From: Candidatus Colicola equi | GTDB taxonomy: Bacteria > Bacteroidota > Bacteroidia > Bacteroidales > Paludibacteraceae | Length of the DNA: 64,000 nt | Direction of reading: 5' to 3' | NCBI GenBank assembly: GCA_018066175.1 | Contig: JAGHRV010000019.1 | Coordinates: 1-64,000 of the forward strand | Shown here: piece after piece, positions 41,831 to 50,422 of the stretch | How the letters are laid out: every line of letters starts with the position of its first letter | How positions within the stretch are numbered: position 1 is the first letter of the stretch | Made by a program: the position numbers and the translations under genes | Notes under the pieces: model-generated | Database searches by the model: none | What the model was told of the DNA's origin: nothing | The model's input: only the letters and a program-made list of their open reading frames with translations

Positions 41831-42793
41831 CTACTCATCATAAACTAATGACACATTATCCACCCACAAGGTATTACCATCATGTCCTGTAAAGGCAGGA
41901 TAACAACCAGAGGATATCATCAGTACCAAGTGTGTCGGTTTATCGTTACTATATCCCACTTCATTCACTCTCACCATCTTACCATCAGCATTTTTGGCCT
42001 TAAAACTATGTACATTTAGGCCTTCATAATCCTTATAATTAGGCTGCTGCGTAATATCACCATATCGGAAAGGAATACGATGATTATTCTGCCAAGTCGG
42101 CACATCATTCCATATTCGTTCGTATGCAGTGGCAATGCGCGTAGCATAGATCTTACCATTCTCTTCCCAACGATGTTGTAAATAAGCATACACCTCAGCA
42201 CAGTCTCGGCCTTGCATTTTTTTAACGACACCAACACCTGTAGCGCGCATGATTACATCACTATCATCTACTTTAGCCTTATAATCCAACTGTATTGCCT
42301 TGGGATGACGAGTATAAGGTCGTCCCATTTCAACCACACTATAGGGATCACTCACGCCCTTAAGAGGCACCGGTTCATACGTATATCCAATAAAAATAGT
42401 ACCTGCTATCTGCACCTTCACATCCAACTTTAGCGCCTCCACAATCTCCAATTTACAATCCAAACGAGCACACCAGCCATCACCTCTACGCTCCGGACGA
42501 GTAGTACCACTGGCCTTATCCATACCTAAAACACGAGCATACGCATTGCTAACCGACCAAGGATTACCGGGTTTAGTATAGTCAAATGGAGCAGTAGTCC
42601 AAATCGTATCTGTCGGACCTATCGCATAAATGGTAATCGTCTTACCCGAAAGCATCTTAGACTCCTGTATATACCGCGTCACCCATGAATCCATATCTCC
42701 ATATGGTATCATCTCCACGCGCTCAGCGCGAGCGCACATACAAAACATCAATAATCCCACTATAAGGACCCTCATCTGCATATTTTTCATCAC
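41831..42793 (-). CDS. PCMD domain secreted protein
   Basis: 320-residue exported protein with a signal peptide (VLIVGLLMFCMCARAERVEM). Toward the C-terminus, SNDKPTHLVLMISSG with NTLWVDNVSLVYDE matches the putative carbohydrate metabolism domain (PCMD), a jelly-roll fold often encoded near surface glycan genes. Catalytic residues are not identifiable. Several ATGs (42793, 42790, 42781, 42775) are possible starts. It is the first gene of a six-gene operon, divergent from aroC. Confidence 0.75.
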   Translation of the reverse strand: MMKNMQMRVLIVGLLMFCMCARAERVEMIPYGDMDSWVTRYIQESKMLSGKTITIYAIGPTDTIWTTAPFDYTKPGNPWSVSNAYARVLGMDKASGTTRPERRGDGWCARLDCKLEIVEALKLDVKVQIAGTIFIGYTYEPVPLKGVSDPYSVVEMGRPYTRHPKAIQLDYKAKVDDSDVIMRATGVGVVKKMQGRDCAEVYAYLQHRWEENGKIYATRIATAYERIWNDVPTWQNNHRIPFRYGDITQQPNYKDYEGLNVHSFKAKNADGKMVRVNEVGYSNDKPTHLVLMISSGCYPAFTGHDGNTLWVDNVSLVYDE

Positions 42794-42833
42794 AATTCGT
42801 TTCTATTTTACTGCATAATACTAAAAAACGCTG

Positions 42834-42865
42834 CAAAGTTACTAAAATATTTGCAAGTATGCAAA
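42834..42865 (-). promoter_or_regulatory. promoter of the PCMD-to-aroA operon
   Basis: -7 TAACTTTG (42834-42841), 20-nt spacer, -33 TTTG (42862-42865). It overlaps the divergent aroC promoter. Confidence 0.85.
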
Positions 42866-42881
42866 TTTATTTGTAATTTTG
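42850..42881 (+). promoter_or_regulatory. aroC: promoter of aroC
   Basis: -33 TTTG (42850-42853), 20-nt spacer, -7 TAATTTTG (42874-42881). Its -33 box lies inside the spacer of the divergent promoter and vice versa; the two boxes form TTTGCA-AGTA-TGCAAA. Confidence 0.85.
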
Positions 42882-42899
42882 CGGAAAAATAAGTGCATA

Positions 42900-43832
42900 A
42901 TGAACTTTTTTGGAGATAAATGGACCTTTACAAGTTTTGGGGAGTCGCACGGAAAAGCCATCGGCGGAGTATTAGATGGCGTTCCTGCGGGGATTCATAT
43001 TGACATGGACTTGGTGCAGGCCGAATTACTCCGTCGGAGTGGTAAACAGGCTATCGGCACCTCTCCACGAGCCAAGAACGAAGCAGACAAAGTGGAATGG
43101 CTAAGCGGTGTAATGGACGGAGTAACATTAGGCACACCCATTGCGTTTATTATTCACAACACCGATACTCGACCCGAGGACTATGAATGGATGAAGAATC
43201 ATTATCGTCCAGGACATGCTGATTATACCTATCAGGTTAAATATGGTATCCGCGATTGGCGCGGTGGAGGACGAGCTTCGGCCCGGGAGACTGCTTCGCG
43301 TGTTGTGGCAGGGACATTAGCCATGCAACAACTAACAGAGCAAGGCATCACTATTCAAGCTAAAGTCATTCAGATTGGTACCGAAACTCGTCCCGAATGC
43401 TTCGATTCGCTACTAGCTGCTACACAGCAAGCCGGAGATAGCATCGGAGGAATTGTGCAATGCACCATTACCGGAGTAAAGGCAGGAATAGGAGAACCAA
43501 TCTTTGACAAAGTGCAAAGTCACCTAGCCGCAGCCATGTTAAGCATCAATGGCTGCAAGGGATTTGAATATGGTACGGGCTTTGACATGTCCCAGCGTGG
43601 TAGTGACCTTTATGCCCATAGCGAAGTACCCTGTCCTTCTTCCGGAGGTATTGAAGGAGGCATCACCAACGGATTGCCAATCTCGTTTCGATGTGCTTTT
43701 AAACCAGCAGCCACTATCACACAATGCTACAAAGGCCGGCATGACTCCTGCATAGCCATCCGAGCGCTTCCGGTAGTCGAAGCAATGGCAGCCTTGGTGT
43801 TAATTAATTTTATACAGACAGATAATAACTAA
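42900..43832 (+). CDS. aroC: chorismate synthase
   Basis: Last enzyme of the shikimate pathway (EPSP to chorismate, FMN-dependent). Signatures: FTSFGESHGKAIGG, RPGHADYTYQVKYGIRDWRGGGRAS with ARETASRVVAG, and KGRHDSCIAIRALPVVEAM. The start at 42900 (MNFFGDKWTF) is about 12 nt after the predicted transcription start; the ATG at 42879 lies in the -7 box. The 310 residues are shorter than the usual 350-360. The loop before SSGGIEGGI and the segment between ATITQC and KGRHD are trimmed. It faces away from the AroA-containing operon that makes its substrate. Confidence 0.93.
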   Translation: MNFFGDKWTFTSFGESHGKAIGGVLDGVPAGIHIDMDLVQAELLRRSGKQAIGTSPRAKNEADKVEWLSGVMDGVTLGTPIAFIIHNTDTRPEDYEWMKNHYRPGHADYTYQVKYGIRDWRGGGRASARETASRVVAGTLAMQQLTEQGITIQAKVIQIGTETRPECFDSLLAATQQAGDSIGGIVQCTITGVKAGIGEPIFDKVQSHLAAAMLSINGCKGFEYGTGFDMSQRGSDLYAHSEVPCPSSGGIEGGITNGLPISFRCAFKPAATITQCYKGRHDSCIAIRALPVVEAMAALVLINFIQTDNN

Positions 43833-43838
43833 TCAAAT

Positions 43839-44831
43839 ATGGTTAATCCAAAAGATATACTCGCTCCTGTTGAACAAGAATTTAGAATCTTTGAACATTC
43901 TTTTGAACAAGCCTTGCAATGCGACCAACCTGTACTTAAGGATGTGTTACAATACTTACTTGTTAAACGCGGCAAACAACTGCGTCCGCAATTAGTATTA
44001 CTATCGGCTAAGTTATGCAGAGGTATTACGGACAAGACAATTGACTCTGCTGTAGCATTGGAGTTATTACACTCAGCCTCACTCATTCATGATGACGTTG
44101 TGGATTCAAGTATCACACGCCGCGGACACGAAGCCGTGCATGTGCGTTGGACCAATAAAATTGCTATTCTAGTAGGAGACTTTCTATTAGCACGAGTAAT
44201 GCAGTTAATTGCTAATGTACGCAATGCTCGCATCACAAATATTGTAGCAGGAATGGGCGTATCACTGTCCTCCGGCGAACTACTGCAATTACATTCTAAT
44301 ACTACAATGTGGATATCCGAGGAGCAATATTACCGAGTCATTGAACAGAAGACCGCTTGTCTCTTTGCGGCTTGTATGGAAGCCGGGGCAGAATCCTCCG
44401 GAGCAACGATGCGACAGGCTTCGGCTCTACGAGATTTTGGACATCATTTCGGTATGTGCTTTCAAATTAAAGACGATGTCTTGGACTACTCTGATTCGGA
44501 CGAGATTGGAAAACCCACCATGGGAGATATCCGTGATGGAAAAGCCACCTTACCATTGCTCATCGCTCTTAAACGAGCATCTCGTGAGGAATGTCAAACA
44601 ATTCAGCGGATCGCAGAAGATTTATACCATAAAGAGCCACATATTGATACTTTTGAAGCCGAACAAGAAATCAAATCGTTTGTGCTACGATACGACGGCA
44701 TTCGCTATGCGTATCAGCAAATGCAGAAACATAAACAACAAGCCATTGATGCCCTGAAGGTCTTTCATGACGCATCGGCCAAGAATAGTTTGCTATCTCT
44801 ATTGGATTATAGTATCAATCGATTGCAGTAG
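43839..44831 (+). CDS. polyprenyl (octaprenyl-type) diphosphate synthase
   Basis: Trans-prenyltransferase that builds long isoprenoid diphosphates for quinones or carriers. The two Asp-rich motifs are LIHDDVVDSSITRRG and QIKDDVLDYSDSDEIGKPTM; between them are VGDFLLARVMQL and the KTACLFAACMEAGA helix. Length is 330 residues. It lies 6 nt after aroC and is convergent with maf, with only 3 nt between the stop codons. A neighbouring UbiA prenyltransferase could use its product. Chain length cannot be read with certainty. Confidence 0.92.
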   Translation: MVNPKDILAPVEQEFRIFEHSFEQALQCDQPVLKDVLQYLLVKRGKQLRPQLVLLSAKLCRGITDKTIDSAVALELLHSASLIHDDVVDSSITRRGHEAVHVRWTNKIAILVGDFLLARVMQLIANVRNARITNIVAGMGVSLSSGELLQLHSNTTMWISEEQYYRVIEQKTACLFAACMEAGAESSGATMRQASALRDFGHHFGMCFQIKDDVLDYSDSDEIGKPTMGDIRDGKATLPLLIALKRASREECQTIQRIAEDLYHKEPHIDTFEAEQEIKSFVLRYDGIRYAYQQMQKHKQQAIDALKVFHDASAKNSLLSLLDYSINRLQ

Positions 44832-44834
44832 AAA

Positions 44835-45401
44835 TTAGTAGCCTATTTCTTTAAGCGTAGCATATACTCTATCAATAGGCAATCCCATTACGTTAAAATA
44901 CGACCCATTCAGTCGTGTTACAGCAACGTACCCTATCCATTCCTGTACGCCATAAGCTCCGGCTTTATCCAATGGATGATACGTAGCCACATAATTGGCT
45001 ATCTCATCATCTGTGAGTGGTTTGAAGGTTACATCTGTCTTATCCACGAACTTAGCCACTATGCCCTGTTGGGTCATAAAACACACTCCGGTATAGACCT
45101 GATGGGTCTGACCGCTCAGCATGTGTAACATACGACAGGCATCTGCTTCATCTTTAGGTTTACCTAACACCTGTCCATTCAGCCATACAATCGTATCAGC
45201 TGTAATCAAAACCTCATCGAATGCCAATTGCTCCGAATACGCGCGCGCTTTGTTGCACGCGATGTAGATAGGTATATCACCACCTTGAAGCGAAGATGGG
45301 TAATGTTCATCAGCATCAATAGTAATGGCCTTAAACGGAATATCTAATCCTGCCATTAATTCACGGCGTCGCGGAGACTGACTACCTAAAATAATTCTCA
45401 T
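44835..45401 (-). CDS. maf: Maf family nucleoside triphosphate pyrophosphatase
   Basis: House-cleaning dTTP/UTP (or methylated-nucleotide) pyrophosphatase. GSQSPRRRELMAGL at the start, ITADTIVWLNGQVLGKP (catalytic Asp) and DKAGAYGVQEWIG are the family motifs. Length is 188 residues. It overlaps the upstream UbiA gene by 4 nt and ends the pta-ackA operon. Confidence 0.93.
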   Translation of the reverse strand: MRIILGSQSPRRRELMAGLDIPFKAITIDADEHYPSSLQGGDIPIYIACNKARAYSEQLAFDEVLITADTIVWLNGQVLGKPKDEADACRMLHMLSGQTHQVYTGVCFMTQQGIVAKFVDKTDVTFKPLTDDEIANYVATYHPLDKAGAYGVQEWIGYVAVTRLNGSYFNVMGLPIDRVYATLKEIGY

Positions 45402-46360
45402 AACGAGTGGGAAATAACAAAACCATAAAGCACTCCCATCAGCATCACCAACTTCATCACCCCTTGTGCCGACCGATAATCCGAAGGAATCTTAGCGGCC
45501 CACATCAACCACAAACTACATACCAAGGGAGTCATGATGCCAAAGACTATATAGCGTGAACTTAACGTATTCCAGGTGTGTTCATACGGCACCATACCAA
45601 AGCCTATCCATGCTAATAAACCAAGGGTTATGCAGCCGACAATAGAAACCACCCATTTAGCGGCCCAATCGCCAAAACGCACCGGTAAAGTATGGCATTC
45701 TAATTCTCGGTCGCCTTGTTGATCTTGCATATCCTTCATTATCTCTCGCATAAGCGTAGTGAGGAAAGCAAAAAGAGCAAAGCCTCCCAGCCATACATAG
45801 AGATCATGACTCACCGATGAATATGCCAATATATCACCATAACGACGCTGCAAGTAGCCCACATTAGCCATTGCCACAACTAACGAAGGCAGGGATGTCA
45901 AAAAAGCCACAATGACGTTGCCAATAATAAATTGACGCTTATAACTGCTCGAATAGAACCATAAAAGTCCCGGCACTAAGATCATTGTCAACCCAATAGC
46001 CCAACTTCGACACCACCATGCAACAACCAGCCCCATTGCTGCCCCCAAAATGGTGAGCAACTGATGACAGTGCATTGCAGCGTCTTTGGTAACAGATTGT
46101 GTTATAATGAGCTGATCAGGCTTATTGATGCGATCAATCTTGATATCAAAGTAATCATTAATCACATAGCCTCCGGCAGCAATGCATGCAATAGACAACA
46201 TTATTAACATCACGCACCACCAAGGCAACTGAACGCCAAACTGACAAACGTTCAACACAGGAACGGCTACCCATTGCTCCATCACCCATACAACGATGAG
46301 AAGCATAATTAGATTAGACCAGCGCAATAAATGACAATATGCTTTGACTTGCTCAAACAT
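45398..46360 (-). CDS. UbiA-family prenyltransferase
   Basis: 320-residue polytopic membrane enzyme. The Mg-binding motifs are NDYFDIKIDRINKPDQ and, in the second half, DMQDQQGDRELECHTLPVRFG. Bacteroidota homologues are usually annotated as geranylgeranylglycerol-phosphate geranylgeranyltransferase-like, but the aromatic or lipid acceptor here is unknown. It overlaps the amylase gene start/stop (46360) and maf. Confidence 0.87.
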   Translation of the reverse strand: MFEQVKAYCHLLRWSNLIMLLIVVWVMEQWVAVPVLNVCQFGVQLPWWCVMLIMLSIACIAAGGYVINDYFDIKIDRINKPDQLIITQSVTKDAAMHCHQLLTILGAAMGLVVAWWCRSWAIGLTMILVPGLLWFYSSSYKRQFIIGNVIVAFLTSLPSLVVAMANVGYLQRRYGDILAYSSVSHDLYVWLGGFALFAFLTTLMREIMKDMQDQQGDRELECHTLPVRFGDWAAKWVVSIVGCITLGLLAWIGFGMVPYEHTWNTLSSRYIVFGIMTPLVCSLWLMWAAKIPSDYRSAQGVMKLVMLMGVLYGFVISHSL

Positions 46361-48018
46361 TAACGTTTTCTTTTCTTATTATCTTTGATAGACAAAATAA
46401 CTCCCTTCCAGGCCTCTAAAGAAAGTTGTATAGGTTCGTCCACACCGAACGAGAACTTCTTATATTTGGTATCCGTTAGTAAATCCACCGCAGAACCATC
46501 TTTGATGGGCTCTTGCTTGAGATAATCCAACGCAGCTTGAGGGATATTGACTTTCAAATCTACCTTACGGTCATCAAAATTAAGAACGATAAGTAATAAT
46601 TCATTATCATGCTTGCGCAAATAAGCATACTGTTCGTGGCGATTAAATCCTTCACCCTGAGCATATTCAAGATCAAACATCTTACCTTGCTGAATAGCGA
46701 TATTCTCTCTAGCCGTAGTAAGCAGTTTCTGATAGAAGGCGCGCAATGCTTTTTGTTCATCATTCAGCATCTTACCATCAAACTTACCATTATTGGTCCA
46801 AGCCTGCAAGGATTTGATTCCCCAATAGTCAAATATACTGCTACGACCATCCATACCCGAAAAACCTTCGCAATCCATGCCTGTTTCTCCTAATTCTTGT
46901 CCTGCATACACCATCACCGGGTTGGTACCTAATGTGGCTGCAACTATCATTGCCGGCTCTGCGCATATTCCTCGACCGCAATAGAATCCGGAAGCCAAAC
47001 GTTGTTCGTCATGGTTCTCCAAGAAATACAACATTCGTTCACGAATATCCTCCACTGCTTGCCATTGATTAGTGATTCCTTCGGCCGGCCAGTTCTTACT
47101 TGTGACGCCACGCAGATACTCGTACATACCCACCTTGTCATATAAATAATCAAATCCTGCCTCTAAATAAAGGTGGTATAATTGTGGATTATAGCATTCA
47201 GCAATAAACTGCACTTTCGGGGAATGTTTATGTATGGCCGGAATGACCCAACGCCAGAACTCCACAGGCACCATCTCCGCCATGTCAACACGGAAAGCAT
47301 CCACACCCTTATTCGTCCAAAAACACAAAATATTCTGCATTTTCTTCCACGTATCCGGGATTGGATCGAATTGTTTTTCTCTGCCACCTAAGTAGTGTAC
47401 ACCATAGTTCAGTTTAACCGTCTCATACCAATCATCCTTGGTGGGATGCGCAGAGAAGCAATCGTTGCCGGTCACTTTAGCAGGGAACTCTTCATAACCA
47501 TCCATCGCGAACTGCGGAGCAAATTTTTCCCCAGGCAGATAGTAGAAATTATTGAGCGGAGAAAAAGCCCATTCCGGATGGTCTGTTTGACCCAAATCCT
47601 TTACATTTTTCGGCTTACAAACGGATTTATATTCGCGGCTCACGTGGTTGGGTACAAAGTCAATAATAACTTGTAATCCTGCCTTATGAGTCCGACTAAT
47701 CAGTTGCTCAAATTCCTCCATACGCTTAGCCGTATCTACAGCCAAATCCGGGTCCACATCATAATAGTCGGTAATAGCATAAGGAGAGCCGGCTTTACCT
47801 TTGGTAATGGACGGAGTGTTATATTCCGCTGTAGCATGACGAATCACGCCGGTGAACCATACATGGGTCGCACCTAAATCGCGAATAGCCTTGAGTGCCT
47901 TCGGGGTAAAGTCATTGAATTTACCACAACCATTTTCTTCGCGACTGCCCTCCCGCTTGCGAGTAGGATTGTAGTTGGTAAAAGTACGAGGGAATAATTG
48001 ATAAATAATTGGTTTCAT
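46360..48018 (-). CDS. alpha-amylase family glycoside hydrolase (GH13)
   Basis: 552-residue cytosolic GH13 enzyme (no signal peptide). The four conserved regions are VIDFVPNHVSREY, GVDAFRVDMAEM (nucleophile Asp), FIAECYNPQLY (acid/base Glu) and LENHDEQRLAS. A C-terminal beta domain follows. It probably acts on storage alpha-glucans or maltodextrins and would feed glycolysis, fitting its place behind pta-ackA, which turn acetyl-CoA into acetate and ATP. Confidence 0.92.
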   Translation of the reverse strand: MKPIIYQLFPRTFTNYNPTRKREGSREENGCGKFNDFTPKALKAIRDLGATHVWFTGVIRHATAEYNTPSITKGKAGSPYAITDYYDVDPDLAVDTAKRMEEFEQLISRTHKAGLQVIIDFVPNHVSREYKSVCKPKNVKDLGQTDHPEWAFSPLNNFYYLPGEKFAPQFAMDGYEEFPAKVTGNDCFSAHPTKDDWYETVKLNYGVHYLGGREKQFDPIPDTWKKMQNILCFWTNKGVDAFRVDMAEMVPVEFWRWVIPAIHKHSPKVQFIAECYNPQLYHLYLEAGFDYLYDKVGMYEYLRGVTSKNWPAEGITNQWQAVEDIRERMLYFLENHDEQRLASGFYCGRGICAEPAMIVAATLGTNPVMVYAGQELGETGMDCEGFSGMDGRSSIFDYWGIKSLQAWTNNGKFDGKMLNDEQKALRAFYQKLLTTARENIAIQQGKMFDLEYAQGEGFNRHEQYAYLRKHDNELLLIVLNFDDRKVDLKVNIPQAALDYLKQEPIKDGSAVDLLTDTKYKKFSFGVDEPIQLSLEAWKGVILSIKDNKKRKR

Positions 48019-48019
48019 T

Positions 48020-49213
48020 TTACAATAAAGCTTGAGTATCTAATGCAATCATTAATTCTTCATCAGTAGGCACAACCACCACTTTAACTTTGCTATCGGC
48101 CGTAGAAATTACTTTCTCTTCACCCCGTAATGTAGCATTCACGTCTTCGTCAATCTTAACACCCAAAAACTCTAATCCTTCACACATACGACGACGTAAG
48201 CCCGGCTGATTCTCACCTACTCCGGCGGTAAACACGATAATATCCACCCCGCCCATAGCCGCAGCGTAAGCACCAATGTATTTCTTAATACGATACGTGT
48301 ACATCTCAATGGCCAAACGAGCTCTGTCATCGCCAGCCTTGCAGGCAGCCTCCACATCACGCATATCCGAACCTACTGTAGCAATACCGGCCACACCACC
48401 GTCCTTGTTAAGGAAATTAGACATTTGGTCCGGAGTTAATTGCATTTTCTTCATCAAGTACGTGATAGCGCCACCATCTACATCACCGGCGCGAGTGCCC
48501 ATCATCACACCCTCAAGTGGCGTTAAGCCCATACTAGTATCCATACACTTGCCATTCTTAATGGCCGCCAAGGAAGCGCCATTACCAATGTGACACGTAA
48601 TAATACGCTGTTGACCAAAAGACACACCTAACATCTCGCAAACACGATGAGACACATAACGATGGGACGTACCATGAAAACCATAGCGACGCACACCATA
48701 TTTTTTATACACATCATAAGGTAGTGCATACATATATGCGTAGTCAGGCATGGTTTGGTGGAAGGCGGTATCAAATACCCCCACTTGCGGCAGTCCCGGC
48801 ATAAGTTCAGAAACGGCTTTTATACCCTTCATGTTAGCAGGATTATGCAAAGGAGCCAAATCGCTAACTGCCTCAAAGGCCCTAAGCACCTCGTCGTCAA
48901 TACGCACACTCTGCTGGAATTTCTCTCCGCCATGCACCATGCGGTGACCCACAGCATCAATCTCGCTAAGGGACTGGATAACACCTATCTCAGGGTCGGT
49001 GAGTAAAGAGAGAATAAACTTAACACCCTCCGTATGTTCAGGTATGTCATGCATAATTTTCTTCTTCTCGCCATCCGGCATCTTTACTTTTACGAACGCA
49101 TCGGGCAATCCTACGCGCTCTGCACCACCGGATGTCATCACAGTGCGGTTATCCATATTGTACAAAGCGTACTTAATGGACGAACTGCCACAATTCAAAA
49201 CTAATATCTTCAT
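48020..49213 (-). CDS. ackA: acetate kinase
   Basis: Makes ATP and acetate from acetyl phosphate. LVLNCGSSSIKYALY at the N-terminus, GYRMVHGG-type GHRMVHGGEKF, FHGTSHRYVSHRV, CHIGNGASLAAI and FTAGVGENQPGLRRR are all present. Length is 397 residues. It follows pta, separated by a 23-nt gap made of heptamer repeats. Confidence 0.97.
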   Translation of the reverse strand: MKILVLNCGSSSIKYALYNMDNRTVMTSGGAERVGLPDAFVKVKMPDGEKKKIMHDIPEHTEGVKFILSLLTDPEIGVIQSLSEIDAVGHRMVHGGEKFQQSVRIDDEVLRAFEAVSDLAPLHNPANMKGIKAVSELMPGLPQVGVFDTAFHQTMPDYAYMYALPYDVYKKYGVRRYGFHGTSHRYVSHRVCEMLGVSFGQQRIITCHIGNGASLAAIKNGKCMDTSMGLTPLEGVMMGTRAGDVDGGAITYLMKKMQLTPDQMSNFLNKDGGVAGIATVGSDMRDVEAACKAGDDRARLAIEMYTYRIKKYIGAYAAAMGGVDIIVFTAGVGENQPGLRRRMCEGLEFLGVKIDEDVNATLRGEEKVISTADSKVKVVVVPTDEELMIALDTQALL

Positions 49214-49215
49214 AT

Positions 49216-49243
49216 CTAATTGTTAATTGCTAATTACTAATTG
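49216..49243. repeat. heptamer tandem repeat between pta and ackA
   Basis: Four units on the plus strand: CTAATTG, TTAATTG, CTAATTA, CTAATTG. The pta stop codon (49237-49239) lies inside the last unit, and the array ends 2 nt before the complement of the ackA ATG. Confidence 0.88.
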
Positions 49244-50238
49244 TTTATCGCTTGATTAGCGGTGATGATTACCATTTGCACAATGTCTTGCACTTTGCAG
49301 CCACGACTTAGGTCATTTACCGGCGCAGCAATGCCCTGCAGAATTGGTCCCACAGCGTCTGCACCCGAGAAACGTTCCACGAGTTTATACCCTATATTAC
49401 CTGCCTGCAAATCAGGGAAGACTAACACATTCGCCTTACCTGCCACACTGCTTCCCGGTGCTTTTTTTATTCCAACACTTTCCACCAAAGCAGCATCTGC
49501 CTGCAGTTCACCATCTATATTGAGATTGGGATCCATTTCTTTGGCTAAACGTGTTGCCTCAGTCACTTTGTCTACCAATTCATGTTTAGCCGAACCTTTG
49601 GTAGAGAAAGAAAGCATAGCCACGCGCGGTTCTATTTGTGCCAAACCACGAGCAGTCTCGGCAGTAGATATCGCTATCTGCGCTAATTCTTCAGCATTAG
49701 GACACGGATTAACAGCACAATCAGCAAATACCAAGAAGCCATCTTCTCCAAGTTGTTTAGCGGGAGTAAACATAAGGAAGGCCCCACTTACAATCTTGCA
49801 ATTAGGTTTTGTCTTGAGGATTTGGAAAGCAGGACGAATCGTATCAGCCGTTGTGCCTCGTGCACCGGCCAATTCACCATCGGCATCCCCATTCTTGATC
49901 ATCAAGCATCCCAAGTATAGAGGATCTTGCGCCTTCTTAGCGGCCTCCTCCTCCGTCATCCCCTTTGCCTTACGCAATTCGTACAACAAGTGGGCATAAT
50001 CTGCCATTTTAGGTTCGGTAGCAGGATCAAAAATAGTAGCCTCATGGATATAATCATAGCCATTATCAGCCGCCATCTTTTCTATGGTTGTTTTATTACC
50101 AATCAGTATCAGCTTTGCCAAACGTTCCTTAAGTAGTATATTTGCAGCCTCCAATGTACGAGGTTCGTCCCCCTCGGGAAGCACAATACGCTGCGGATTT
50201 TTACGCGCGCGTTCGGTCATTTGTTCAAGAATAGTCAT
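49237..50238 (-). CDS. pta: phosphate acetyltransferase
   Basis: Converts acetyl-CoA and phosphate to acetyl phosphate. RIVLPEGDEPRTLEAANILL at the start, GCLMIKNGDADGELAGARG, and the C-terminal SVAGKANVLVFPDLQAGNI with GYKLVERFSGADAVGPILQG define the family. It is the short form without regulatory domains (333 residues). It is the first gene of the operon pta-ackA-amylase-ubiA-maf. Confidence 0.97.
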   Translation of the reverse strand: MTILEQMTERARKNPQRIVLPEGDEPRTLEAANILLKERLAKLILIGNKTTIEKMAADNGYDYIHEATIFDPATEPKMADYAHLLYELRKAKGMTEEEAAKKAQDPLYLGCLMIKNGDADGELAGARGTTADTIRPAFQILKTKPNCKIVSGAFLMFTPAKQLGEDGFLVFADCAVNPCPNAEELAQIAISTAETARGLAQIEPRVAMLSFSTKGSAKHELVDKVTEATRLAKEMDPNLNIDGELQADAALVESVGIKKAPGSSVAGKANVLVFPDLQAGNIGYKLVERFSGADAVGPILQGIAAPVNDLSRGCKVQDIVQMVIITANQAINN

Positions 50239-50278
50239 AGTCTCTTCCGATTTATTAATCTTTTACATAACATTGATG

Positions 50279-50310
50279 CAAAGATACATAAAAAAACCAA
50301 TATCTGCAAG
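50279..50310 (-). promoter_or_regulatory. promoter of the pta-ackA operon
   Basis: -7 TATCTTTG (50279-50286), 20-nt spacer, -33 CTTG (50307-50310), about 40 nt before the pta start codon. Confidence 0.75.
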
Positions 50311-50346
50311 GAAAGACAATGAAATTTACATTTTTTTACAAAAAAA

Positions 50347-50378
50347 TTTGTTTATTCCAAAAAAAAAGTGTACCTTTG
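50347..50378 (+). promoter_or_regulatory. promoter of the OmpA-family gene
   Basis: -33 TTTG (50347-50350), 20-nt spacer, -7 TACCTTTG (50371-50378); leader about 38 nt. Confidence 0.88.
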
Positions 50379-50422
50379 CACGCTGATTGTAAGTTATTGA
50401 CTTAAACACCCTAATAAATACT

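Noticed and set aside
42879-42899. aroC start at 42879
   Set aside because: That ATG is inside the -7 box; the start at 42900 gives the conserved N-terminus.
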